Shown here one piece after another: positions 38,214 to 46,897 of a DNA stretch of 64,000 nucleotides. Source of the stretch: Pseudomonas graminis. GTDB lineage: Bacteria; Pseudomonadota; Gammaproteobacteria; Pseudomonadales; Pseudomonadaceae. The stretch covers positions 1-64,000 of the forward strand of contig NZ_MDEN01000053.1 of the NCBI RefSeq assembly GCF_001705435.1. Reading direction: 5' to 3'. How positions within the stretch are numbered: the stretch's first letter is position 1; every line of letters begins with the position of its first letter. The notes beneath the pieces are model-generated. The model searched no databases, was not told the origin of the DNA, and saw only the letters and a program-made list of their open reading frames with translations. The position numbers were made by a program, and so were the translations under genes.

Positions 38214-39164
38214 ATGAGTTCCATCAGTAACGACGTTGCTAGCTTCTATAATTTTTTTTCAGAAAACTACACATCCTATGCCAATGGATCGGCAGCGCTT
38301 GGAGAAATCATCGACCTGGGTTCCAATATCGATTCACATCCGTTCTCCAGGAGTGACTTGAAGACGTGGCAGGCGATTCAAAACTCCATTGACGCATTGA
38401 TAAGCGAGAAGAAACGTCGGAAAGATACTGCCCCACTTACTTTACTTGATGTAGGTTGTGGCGACGGCGTATGGGCCATCCGCATCGCCAACTATTGCTT
38501 GAGTAATAATATTGCCGTTGACGTGGATTGCGTCGACCTGTCTGATAACATGCTGCAACGTGCCGAAATGTTATTTTTAGCATATTGCGACTCTCTAAAA
38601 GCTTCGCCAGACTTACGTGTCACATACACAAAGTGCAATATCATTGACGGATTAGGGGACAGCCATCGGAGCAGGAGATACGACCTGACACTATGTCTTC
38701 ATACTGTGCTAAACCATGTGCCACGGGAATCGCTAAAAATTTGCATACGAGAACTTGTGGAGCACACTTCCGGATTTCTCTACATATCCGTAAAGCCGCC
38801 ATTTAGTCGCCCAACGTTTTACGCAGCATCAATGTCCGAAGTTATACGCTACGAACGACGAGATGACCATTTGTATGCGCTTGACTTGAAGGGTAAATTT
38901 CACATCATTCCGTCGAATCTTATTTCCGCCGAGCAACTTCGTGAACTTTTCCGTCCGCATCCTATTAGTTATGACTTAATCGCGCTGGATATGATGCTTT
39001 CTCGATTTATGCCAGACCCTCAATGGATTGGGAGTGATACAAACGAAATGTGCGTCCCAATGGATAGTCTTCTGGCATTGGAGGCGGAGGTTAGTGCTAA
39101 CCCCACGCTTCTCGACTTTGCTAATCATATTTTGGCCGTAATAGATGCACGCCAACATAGATGA
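38214..39164 (+). CDS. SAM-dependent class I methyltransferase
   Basis: A 316-residue protein with a Rossmann-type SAM fold. Motif I is LTLLDVGCGDGVWAIRIA near 76-93. The acidic residue ending strand 2 is in DVDCVDLSDNML near 103-114. A later YDLTLCLHTVLNHVPRESL near 156-174 corresponds to motifs around strand 4. The start has a weak ribosome site (caggtag). It follows the asparagine-synthetase-like gene after 163 bp and shares its AT-rich composition, so it is probably the last gene of the cluster. Target atom unknown. Confidence 0.85.
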   Translation: MSSISNDVASFYNFFSENYTSYANGSAALGEIIDLGSNIDSHPFSRSDLKTWQAIQNSIDALISEKKRRKDTAPLTLLDVGCGDGVWAIRIANYCLSNNIAVDVDCVDLSDNMLQRAEMLFLAYCDSLKASPDLRVTYTKCNIIDGLGDSHRSRRYDLTLCLHTVLNHVPRESLKICIRELVEHTSGFLYISVKPPFSRPTFYAASMSEVIRYERRDDHLYALDLKGKFHIIPSNLISAEQLRELFRPHPISYDLIALDMMLSRFMPDPQWIGSDTNEMCVPMDSLLALEAEVSANPTLLDFANHILAVIDARQHR

Positions 39165-39624
39165 TTTGTCTGCAGGTGGGCATGATCGGGAATCGCCACC
39201 TGGTGGCACGCACCGCCATGTTCGCCGCTCTACCCACAGGCTGCCCGGTGCCGGCGCGGTATTTCGCTACCATGTCGAACAAGTTTTCATTTGGGGTACT
39301 TACCAAGGAGGCCGGATCCGCACGGGGCATCAAGTAGAACAGGTAACTAGCCCCCGATACCATGGAGCTTCTTCATCATTGCCTAACTACGGATGGTGAA
39401 ATTCTAGCTGGCTGGTCTAGTGGCACGGTAGGCGTTATGACGCAGGACGTACCACTCTGATATTCGCATGGGGTTGGTTCTCGGGCACGACTCGAGGTGG
39501 GGAGTCTAGCTACGGTCAGCTTGCCGCGTAGCGTCAGGCTGTTTTGATTACGCGCGTCCGTCTGTCCGGTAGTGACTTGGACATCTCACTGGCCTGCTAG
39601 ATCGGCGGCGTGTGAAATCGATTA
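39165..39624. other. rearranged, non-coding debris
   Basis: GC content rises again after the methyltransferase gene. I see only short frames with no start or ribosome site, and short pieces resembling the IS66 tnpC end in both orientations near 39580-39625. Confidence 0.4.
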
Positions 39625-39900
39625 GTTGCTGCCGCATCTGTGGATGCCTGACTAGCTTGGATAAGTGGGCTTTGATGGACAATGTTTCAACAATCCAAGC
39701 GATTATTTCAGATGACCCCATTCGGTCGCGGTTACTTGAAATGGTGCGCTCTCTCGAACTGCCAAATTGCTAAATCGGAGCGGGTTTCGATCGACACGCG
39801 GTTTGGGACTATTTGCACGGGCGAGAATCGTCTCCACTCTCCACAGACGTTTACGTTATCTGGTTTGATGCCAAGCGTTGCGCTTCCGAGGAAGATGAAG
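39625..39900 (+). pseudogene. IS66 tnpC end joined to a decayed nucleotidyltransferase start
   Basis: 39630-39655 matches the last codons of IS66 tnpC (ttgctgccgcat, then tgg and a stop). From 39674 it reads MDNVSTIQAIISDDPIRSRL, closely like the intact gene at 24361-24942. It is then broken by an in-frame TAA at the DCW position (LPNC-stop), by frameshifts, and by loss of similarity after about 39890. The same IS-to-gene junction therefore exists twice in the window in opposite orientations. Confidence 0.75.
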
Positions 39901-40080
39901 GTGAAACGAAGTATCTCATTCGGCATCGGCGCCGTCGCAGCAGTGCTCGGCGGCTGCGCGGCTAACCAGCCTGTAAACGATCCAGCTCTGGTGGGCTCAT
40001 GCAAGGGCTTGCGAGAAGAAAACGGTAAGTGTCAATTCTTGTCATGGAACACCAGCTTAGCGCGGCTACTTGAGGACTGA
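39895..40080 (+). pseudogene. truncated small lipoprotein
   Basis: A 61-codon frame from the ATG at 39895: a signal peptide with lipobox (ISFGIGAVAAVLGGC), then NQPVNDPALVGSCKGLREEN. It runs into an IS66 fragment at about 40060, so the C-terminal part is probably lost. Small-lipoprotein character is clear; family not recognised. Confidence 0.5.
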
Positions 40081-40655
40081 TGATTATGCCGGTTACAACG
40101 CATTGGGCGCTCAGCCGGGTGTCGAGCGTTTAGGCTGCTGGGCGCATGCACGTCGCATGTTTGTTGAGGCGCAGAATGTGCAACCCAAGGGCAAGAGCGG
40201 ACGGGCTGATACCTCCTTGAATTTGATCAACAAGCTCTACGGCTTCGAGCGGGATGTGAAAGAAGGTAGCGATGAACAACGTTACGAGGCTCGCCAGCAA
40301 AACAGCTTGCCGGTGCTGACTCAGTTGCACGCATGGATGCAGAAAACACAGCCTCAAGTGACCGCGCAAAACGCGCTGGGTAAGGCTGCCGAGCAACTGG
40401 CACAAGCTGGTGCGCTATACCGAAGGCGGATTTTCGCGCATCGACAACAATGCGGCTGAGCGTTCGATCAGACCGTTCTTAACAGGGCGCAAGAACTGGC
40501 TGTTTAGCGACACGCCCAAAGGCGCAACGGCCAGCGCTCAACTGTACAGTTTGGTCGAGACGGCTAAAGCCAACGGCCAAGAGCCCTATGCGTGGCTGCG
40601 CCACGCATAAGAACGACTGCCACTGGCGACGTCGGTTTAAGATTACGAAGCCTTG
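40064..40655 (+). pseudogene. IS66-family transposase C-terminal fragment (different subgroup), frameshifted
   Basis: 40073-40390 encodes TDDYAGYNALGAQPGVERLG and CWAHARRMFVEAQ. Then the frame shifts at about 40385-40410 to [22 protein letters not shown], ending near 40610 with PYAWLRHA, followed by decayed family tail sequence. This is the last half of an IS66 transposase that differs clearly from the two copies described above. The N-terminal half is absent. Confidence 0.8.
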
Positions 40656-40684
40656 CTGCCGTTGAACTGCACCCCTCAATTGCA

Positions 40685-40738
40685 TTCGTAAGCGCGCCAC
40701 CCATCTTTGGCTAGATGGGTTTATGGAGCGCTTACGAA
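40685..40738. repeat. large imperfect palindrome
   Basis: Outer arms ttcgtaagcgc (40685-40695) and gcgcttacgaa (40728-40738) pair perfectly. Inner arms acccatct (40699-40706) and agatgggt (40713-40720) also pair. The whole could fold into a long two-part hairpin. It could be a terminator-like or REP-like element, or an insertion-element end. It lies between the IS66 fragment and the remnant at 40745-41000. Confidence 0.7.
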
Positions 40739-40744
40739 GCTGCG

Positions 40745-41000
40745 ACCCAAGCCATTTGTCCAGCCGAGCACGCGCGCTCTCGTCCAGCTTAGCGAAAGCG
40801 GTTTTAAGAACGTCGGCCGCTCGGGTCATGTCCTCAGCATCTGGAAACCACTCGTGTAGCTCTACATTGCAGTGGTTTGAAAGCCTTTTGGCTCACTCAA
40901 CATCATGTAACCAGTGGCGCGAAAGTGATCCGCCATGAAGATCTGGCGTTTTAAAGACGCCGCGTGAGAGCACGACCTGTCTGAAGGTTTGCCAAGGTGC
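40745..41000 (-). pseudogene. decayed copy of the Pseudomonas hypothetical family seen at 7609-8079
   Basis: On the minus strand one frame contains QIFMADHFRATGYMM and stops. A shifted frame then continues with HCNVELHEWFPDAEDMTRAA, then FAKLDESARARLDKWLG. The HCN-x-E-x-x-EWFP pattern matches the C-terminal end of the gene at 7609. The 5' part is missing or scrambled, so this copy is dead. Confidence 0.5.
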
Positions 41001-41219
41001 ATGGGTTCTCGCGATGTCATGCCGGAAGCATGCCCAGTCGCAGGAACCATCACAGAAAGCATTGCGCCTATCTATCGAACTCGACCGCGTGGCCTCTTGT
41101 CCCTACGTTGACACCCTCGGATTATGCGGCACGCGGACTACCCTCGAAGCATGAGAGCGTCCAGATGAACACTTAGCAGCACCAGCACCTTGGCTGATTC
41201 CACTACAAAGGAACTGAAC

Positions 41220-41453
41220 ATGAACTTAGACGAAAAGCGCATCAGTGACTTCGCGTACTACATCTGGCAGTCCGAAGGCGAACCTGAGGGAGAAGACGCG
41301 CGGCACTGGGAGATGGGGCGCAAGCTGGCCGAAACCGAAAATAGCTCCGCACCCGCCCATGTCGAGGAAAGGTTTCCTGACGCAGCTTCTAAAAATGTCG
41401 AAGGCGAGGCCGACCCTCAGCCAAGCGCCAGCGTCGACAGGCCAGACGATTAA
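41220..41453 (+). CDS. DUF2934 small protein
   Basis: A 77-residue protein beginning MNLDEKRISDFAYYIWQSEG, followed by PEGEDARHWEMGRKLAE, which is the DUF2934 pattern. The C-terminal half is acidic and probably disordered. The ATG at 41220 starts the domain directly. DUF2934 proteins are common, of unknown function, and often stress- or island-associated. Confidence 0.7.
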   Translation: MNLDEKRISDFAYYIWQSEGEPEGEDARHWEMGRKLAETENSSAPAHVEERFPDAASKNVEGEADPQPSASVDRPDD

Positions 41454-41629
41454 GACGATCTAAAATTGGAACACCAACTGTCTCCTTCGGTGGGTAGGTA
41501 TCGGAGTTACCGACACGGGCGTTTGAGCCGACTCCTCAATCGCCTCCCAGAGTGATGACGACGCAGGGCTCTCCAGTTATCAACGGTTGGCCACCCCTGA
41601 CACCTCATCACTCATTCAACGAGCGCAAA

Positions 41630-41938
41630 ATGTATTTAGTGGAAATTTTTCTTCCTCAGCGCGACAACGAAGGTCAGGAGCTTTGCCCTGACCTATTTTC
41701 CTACGTTCGCGAAGAGTTATTGGAACGCTTTGGCGGAATGACGGCATTCACGCGGGTGCCAGTCGAGGAGCTCTGGAATACGCCTCAGGCGGGCAGGAGT
41801 CACGACGCCCTTGTGATCTACGAAGTAATGGTGCAGCAGTTGGATCGACCATGGTGGGAAAGTTATATAGCCGATCTAGAAAGGTGCTTTGCACAAGAAG
41901 AAATGGTGATCAGGGTTTCCAAGATTGATGTGATCTAG
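41630..41938 (+). CDS. small hypothetical protein
   Basis: A 102-residue soluble protein starting at the ATG at 41630 (MYLVEIFLPQRDNEGQ). An alternating hydrophobic N-terminal strand, a helix (FSYVREELLERFGGM), then a further strand and helix give a ferredoxin-like alpha/beta appearance, as in small dimeric barrel proteins. Family not named. The longer frame from 41552 adds residues without domain character. Single gene. Confidence 0.6.
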   Translation: MYLVEIFLPQRDNEGQELCPDLFSYVREELLERFGGMTAFTRVPVEELWNTPQAGRSHDALVIYEVMVQQLDRPWWESYIADLERCFAQEEMVIRVSKIDVI

Positions 41939-42109
41939 TTGGAACCGTCCTTCTGTGCCGCTCTGCCTCTAACACGTCGTTACGGTGTCTGTCAGAGATG
42001 CAGAGTAAACGATGCCTAACCCATGCGCCCGTCGTCGTGAATAGCACTGCCTTGCCCCGACACATTGGTTAATTAAGCTAGAGGCCGGGCAAGCGGCACT
42101 AAGCGCGAT

Positions 42110-42961
42110 TCACTGCCTCAAGCTGCCAGATGGCGTCTGGAGATGGGGAATTAGGCAAACCGCGAGCCAGCCCGGTAGAGCTGGTTCGACCCAGCCGCGC
42201 TTAGCATTCGACACCGCTAAAATCCCAAGCGCCTTCAGCTTAACCACCTCGATTTTCGACGATTCCGAATTAAGCCCAACGAACATCTCGAACTCGTTTT
42301 GAGGCATAGAGCCCTGCACGATCAAGCAGAGCAGCGCCGGCCCAACAGCTCTGTGGACTTCCGCCTCTAGAAATCGCCCGTTGCTTTCAAATGCCTTGAA
42401 TACCCGGGTGCGTAGAACCGCTGGGAGGAACGCATCCAGGGTAAGACTGACTTCGTCGATGCACGCACTGAGCAGGAGCTGAAGGAATTCAAGCTCCTGC
42501 TCAGCTGAGCGCTGCTGTGCCAAGGAGGAATCTGCTCGGGAAAGCTTTTCATAGCCAACAATGGCACGGGTCAAGGCTCTGTCGAGAGACCAGAGATTTG
42601 TACGCAAACCGAGCTCGTCGAGTTTTTGTCGAGTGGCTGTTTGGCTTGATGCGGAGGGATTCGCCTCGACGGTATTTAGAAGGCTACGACAGTAATCGCG
42701 CAGGGCTTCGACGGTTCGATGTCGATAGTCAGGTTCTGTGCTGATGACGCTGGGGCTGAATTTGATTTGCGGCAGGCGTGCCGCGGGTTTTGGGCAATAT
42801 TGTTCTAATTGTATGAGCGCCATGCTGAGGCTCGAAGTGGTCTCAGGAGCAAGCCGACCCTGGAGCCCTGCCGTCTTCCGCCATAGCTCTTCGCCCAAGA
42901 GTATAAGTCGCGCTGGGGTAATCGTGACGGTGGATGGTTGTTCCCGGCGGTAGAGGCTCAT
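42110..42961 (-). CDS. hypothetical protein
   Basis: A soluble, largely helical protein of about 283 residues, starting near the ATG at 42961 (MSLYRREQPSTVTITPARLILLG). It has a long helical middle (RSLLNTVEAN, then ELEFLQLLLSACIDEVSLTL) and a C-terminal segment that may be a small winged helix (VKLKALGILAVSNAKRGWVEP). I do not recognise the family. Isolated gene in accessory DNA with no obvious partner. Confidence 0.55.
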   Translation of the reverse strand: MSLYRREQPSTVTITPARLILLGEELWRKTAGLQGRLAPETTSSLSMALIQLEQYCPKPAARLPQIKFSPSVISTEPDYRHRTVEALRDYCRSLLNTVEANPSASSQTATRQKLDELGLRTNLWSLDRALTRAIVGYEKLSRADSSLAQQRSAEQELEFLQLLLSACIDEVSLTLDAFLPAVLRTRVFKAFESNGRFLEAEVHRAVGPALLCLIVQGSMPQNEFEMFVGLNSESSKIEVVKLKALGILAVSNAKRGWVEPALPGWLAVCLIPHLQTPSGSLRQ

Positions 42962-42979
42962 CGGCAGAATAACAAGCAA

Positions 42980-43763
42980 TGGGGAATCATTGGGTTGCCC
43001 TCAGGATGTGGTCAGCGCAGGGGCGTGGGTGCTCGAGGCGAAGTTTATCGTCGTTTTATTCTCGCATCCCTTCAACCACAATGCGTGTTCTTTGATTTCA
43101 TGGCTCTCAGGTTCTCCAGGGAACCATGCTTGGGCATCCAGCCGCCCTTGTTTCCGGCCCCAGACCGAACGTTGTAATAGCACTGAGTGTTTGGGCACAT
43201 GGATGAGCCGTTGGAGATGGCCATAAACGCTTCAGTCATGAAATGCATTGGTTGGATGATAACCAGTCCAGGCTCCTCACGTAGCAGCTACTACAACCAC
43301 CTGCCAAAGGGCGATCTCTCGCCAGTTGGACGCTGCCAAAGTAAGCGACAGATTTTATCAATTTCGCCATAGCGAGCTAGAGAGGATAGCCCAGTAAAGG
43401 CCGGATCTTTGATTGAAGATGCGGTTGCTAAGTTTGAGAGATTACCACCCATGTGCTAGTCGTCGGTGTCCTCCCGAATTGCGTGGGCCCGCTAGCTGAT
43501 GAGGCATGTTGGTTGCTAGGTCGTAGTCGTGCTCGTCTATTGGAAGCGTTGATAAGTCTAGCATATTAATCTCGAGCTCTTATTGATCGGCGCGCTTACT
43601 AAAGCTATGCGGGCTCGAGGTTTTGGAGAGAGATTTAGAAAAGCTGCTCAAGTTTAACCTATGTCGGCCGACGTAGTGTCGACATCTGGGCTGATAGCTT
43701 TCAAGCTACAGCTATAGTCAAGCTACAGCATCTCCAACGCTAACAAAGGAATGAAGGTCACTA
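42980..43763. other. intergenic region with a direct repeat
   Basis: I find no supported gene; several overlapping short frames lack domains and ribosome sites. Near the right end, 43701-43729 holds two copies of a 12-base direct repeat (listed separately) just before the membrane-protein gene. Confidence 0.35.
43701..43729 (+). promoter_or_regulatory. direct repeat, possible operator
   Basis: tcaagctacagc occurs twice, at 43701-43712 and 43718-43729, a spacing of 17 bases, about 35 bp before the start of the membrane protein at 43764. Placement fits a regulator site, but no regulator is identified. Confidence 0.4.
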
Positions 43764-44636
43764 ATGTCTAACTCAAATACACCTGGTACCACTTCGATCA
43801 CCCCATCTCATGGTCGAACACCGCTGCAAACTAAATTAAGTGAGACGAGGTCTGCGCTGCTAAATACAGCTTGGGTATCCCTGTTGTTGTTAGGAGCAGG
43901 TTTTTTTGCTGCAGAGAGTCACCCGGATACTGCGCTTTTCTTAGTTGTAGGTTTCGTTTTTTTGGGGCTATATGTTTTCGTAGGAACACTGGAAACCACC
44001 TTACTGCGCAACTTGGTCGGTTTGCGGGCTTCACTGGTAGGATGGGTGACTATTATTGCTTATTTTGCATGGGTAGCAAAATCCCGCGCGATAGGTGAAA
44101 TTAACGAAATATTTCATGTCGATCCATCATTGCTGCCCATGACGGTTATAGCTGTAACTGTCCTGCAGGTGATGAGCATGCTTTTCTGGCCGGTCGTGAT
44201 AATCTCTGTCCTATTAGTTGGGATCGCTTACTGGTGGCGCCAGGATTTCGCGGGGTCAAATGATGGCATAGTTATCCTCCTCACTCTGATCATGAGTGTT
44301 GTGGCGCAGTTGTTTTTCGCTGGGCTCGTCTGGGGCTGGGTAGAATCCAGTAATCAAAAAACCGCAACCATCTATCGCATTGCCCACTTTGCGGACTTCA
44401 ACTCGTCATTCAGATGTGCTGGTTTGGATGAAGCAAAAGTGAGGGTGTTGTTTGTCAACCCAGACCGTAGCCAGGTCATCACTGCTCCGAAGATCGCCAA
44501 CGTGTCACTCTATTCCACTGCTAAAGCTACATGGCTACAGCCTGTGGCTATTCCAGAGGAGTTTCCGCAGGTGTCTTGCGCTCCTCAACCGAAGCGTACT
44601 ACCCCGTCAAATGAGGTACTTACTTTGCCTCAATGA
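43764..44636 (+). CDS. hypothetical multi-pass membrane protein
   Basis: A 290-residue protein. The N-terminal 32 residues are soluble. About five hydrophobic helices follow: ALLNTAWVSLLLLGAGFFA near 31-49, LFLVVGFVFLGLYVFVG near 59-75, then near 83-103, 126-157 and 167-194. A C-terminal periplasmic or cytoplasmic tail of about 90 residues has two Cys and ends in SNEVLTLPQ. The ribosome site is modest (aaggtc). Family not recognised. It is convergent with the helicase gene to its right. Confidence 0.7.
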   Translation: MSNSNTPGTTSITPSHGRTPLQTKLSETRSALLNTAWVSLLLLGAGFFAAESHPDTALFLVVGFVFLGLYVFVGTLETTLLRNLVGLRASLVGWVTIIAYFAWVAKSRAIGEINEIFHVDPSLLPMTVIAVTVLQVMSMLFWPVVIISVLLVGIAYWWRQDFAGSNDGIVILLTLIMSVVAQLFFAGLVWGWVESSNQKTATIYRIAHFADFNSSFRCAGLDEAKVRVLFVNPDRSQVITAPKIANVSLYSTAKATWLQPVAIPEEFPQVSCAPQPKRTTPSNEVLTLPQ

Positions 44637-45025
44637 TGGAACCCCCCTAAATAGCGGTGACGGCCCCCCGCATGGCGTTAAGGACACGCGTTGGACGCTT
44701 GTCGCCGCTGGCCTGCTTTAATCTTCGGTTGTTTGGGGGGCTATTGCTGGCCCGTTGAAAGCGTACTGAGCTGCCTGAGCATTACCATTGAGGGATTCAT
44801 CTACTGCTCGTACGCATCCGCATGTCGAGCAAAGATGGATCGGGACATAATTTTTAGCAGTACATCAGCGACATGAAGCAGGTGCAAATACTGAAAGGTG
44901 TGGTGCCGGTGTATAACCATCCCAGGCTTCAGCTTTCCGAGAGGTTGCTTCGCCGGCAGGGCTCACCAAGGTTCACCCTGTCGCCGAAGCACTGGACGCC
45001 AGTACTCGGGGTTAACCGCCTAGTC
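44637..45025. other. intergenic region, convergent genes
   Basis: It lies between the membrane protein and the helicase gene reading towards it. A run of C/G near 44640-44670 and short frames are seen, none supportable as a gene. Confidence 0.35.
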
Positions 45026-46897
45026 TTAGATCACATCGACTTCATCGACAGTAAACCAGCCCGCCTCAATGACCTGTCGCTTTGCGACCTCTGGTTGGGC
45101 GGTATAAACAATGATGACGAGACTTTGCTCCGCTCTGCTACATGTGACGTACAGCAAGCGTCGAGTACGGGACAGCGCGTCATCCTTACCGGCGCGTTGG
45201 TTTTTGATGTCGCTGTCTGAGGCTGGCTTTACGCCCAGAAGCTTCTCATAGCTGAACAGAAAGCCCCCAGCCTCTTCATCGTTGAGAATCACCATGACCC
45301 TCGGAAATTCCAGGCCCTTCACCCCTTGATGGGTATCAAAGGGGGAGAGCCCTTGGGCATAACCTGCGAATGCGGCCATCTCAGAATAGGGTCGTTCGAG
45401 CAATACTTGGTAGGCATGTATCTCCAAGGCTTCACGGTCTACGGTATCTGGCGCATCTTCGTTGGTCACACCTAATTCCAAGGCCGCTCTGAGACGATCG
45501 GGCACTTCTAGAAGCCCGGTCTCCAGAAACACGCGTAGAACATTTTCCAAAGATGGATCGTGATCGCTGAACTGCTGGCATAACCTTTCGCAAGCTGCGC
45601 CCACATGTTCAAGCAACGACAGCTGATTGGAAGCCTCTTTCATGTACTGCGGATCAAGGAGGGGTGACCTAGATCGAACGGCTTCCATCAAGTTGAAGTC
45701 AGTGGTCTTGGCTGCCTCCAGGATCGGCATGATGCTTTCGAAGAAAAGCCTGAGTACTGGCAGCGTTCCGTCCAACAGGCTTGTTCGTAGGTGCTCCACT
45801 GCGTAAAGCGGGGTGAAAATACGCTCAAAGCCTAGGCGTCGGCCGGCCATCTTATGTTCCAGAATCAGAGTTTTACGAGCTGAGGGCCCTGCAGACCACT
45901 GCTCATCGCCGCTGATTTCCGCCATTTGGTTAGCTACCTGGGCTTCAATCTCAAAGCCATTAGCTGCGCCCTGTCGAGTACAGACCATTCGGATAGCGCC
46001 CCTAGTCGCCCCTGGCTTTGGCGTTTGTTGGTGAGCATCCGCTCCTAGCCGGATCCTGTTAATCAACTCAACGATCCGCGTCGGGCAGCGCCGGTTTACT
46101 GGTTTTTCGGGGGTCGCCCAGTCCCGAGGGATTGCACGCTCCAGATGTTCTTTCCCGTCGTTGTAAATTCGCTGCATGGTGTCGCCTAGCAATCCTAGGC
46201 AAAACCGGGTGGGGATCAAGGATTGGGCGAGAAGGAATGCGTCCATGAGAGGGCCGTAGGTATCCTGGCTTTCGTCGATTAGAAGCACCGGGTATTGATC
46301 AGCCATCACATCGAGTAAGGGAGGGCGCTGGATAAATGCCGCTGCCATCTGAACGACCTCGCTATGGTTAAGCGCTTGGCGTCCTCTGTTTTCTCCGGTG
46401 GGGCTGTAGGTGAAGCTGGTGACATCGTCCAATGCTGACAGCCGGCGCATTTTGCTTTCTAGAGAAGCTTGGTTCGCACGAGAGGTCTTGTTGACGCCTC
46501 TAGCTCTACCAAGCTTGTCTCGCAGCTCGTCCATGTCTTGAGCGAGCTTAACCCGAAGCCATTCGCGAATATCGTCATTGAAACCTTGAATCATCCGCCA
46601 CGAAAACGCATGAATGGTTGACACTACCACCAACGGGTCATGTTCGAGTCGGCGAGCTATCTCCTCACACGCCGCATTGGTGTAAGTAATGATCGCAATT
46701 TGCCGCCCTTCGAAAGTCAGCCGCTTTTGCTCACGCGTTTTAAGTTCGCTAACAGCTGTAACTAACGAATGCGTTTTTCCTGACCCTGCACCCGCGTAAA
46801 GAAAAAAGCTTCTTGGGCTATCCAGATTCAGGCAATCGCGGATCACCTCATCCGCGTCGCGGGCATGTTCAATGGGGCCCTGCGTCGTCGGACTCAT
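45026..46897 (-). CDS. UvrD-like superfamily 1 helicase (Gabija GajB-like)
   Basis: A 623-residue SF1A helicase. Walker A is AGAGSGKTHSL near 35-45. Motif Ia-like IAIITYTNAACEEIARRL is near 67-84. Motif II is VLLIDESQDTYGPLM near 203-217, and motif III follows in FCLGLLGDTMQRIY. Motif V is HQGVKGLEFPRVMVI, and motif VI LLYVTCSRAEQSLVI lies near the C-terminus. Its start overlaps the stop of the OLD-family gene by four bases (ATGA), so the two are coupled. A class 2 OLD nuclease paired with a UvrD-like helicase is the composition of the Gabija anti-phage system. This helicase is longer than the classical GajB, so it may be a divergent branch. Confidence 0.85.
   Translation of the reverse strand: MSPTTQGPIEHARDADEVIRDCLNLDSPRSFFLYAGAGSGKTHSLVTAVSELKTREQKRLTFEGRQIAIITYTNAACEEIARRLEHDPLVVVSTIHAFSWRMIQGFNDDIREWLRVKLAQDMDELRDKLGRARGVNKTSRANQASLESKMRRLSALDDVTSFTYSPTGENRGRQALNHSEVVQMAAAFIQRPPLLDVMADQYPVLLIDESQDTYGPLMDAFLLAQSLIPTRFCLGLLGDTMQRIYNDGKEHLERAIPRDWATPEKPVNRRCPTRIVELINRIRLGADAHQQTPKPGATRGAIRMVCTRQGAANGFEIEAQVANQMAEISGDEQWSAGPSARKTLILEHKMAGRRLGFERIFTPLYAVEHLRTSLLDGTLPVLRLFFESIMPILEAAKTTDFNLMEAVRSRSPLLDPQYMKEASNQLSLLEHVGAACERLCQQFSDHDPSLENVLRVFLETGLLEVPDRLRAALELGVTNEDAPDTVDREALEIHAYQVLLERPYSEMAAFAGYAQGLSPFDTHQGVKGLEFPRVMVILNDEEAGGFLFSYEKLLGVKPASDSDIKNQRAGKDDALSRTRRLLYVTCSRAEQSLVIIVYTAQPEVAKRQVIEAGWFTVDEVDVI

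Noticed and set aside
32417..39164. Identification of the cluster as tabtoxin biosynthesis
   Set aside because: Tabtoxin clusters also contain ATP-grasp and asparagine-synthetase-like enzymes, but here the glutaminase Cys2 is intact and other expected tabtoxin genes are not seen.
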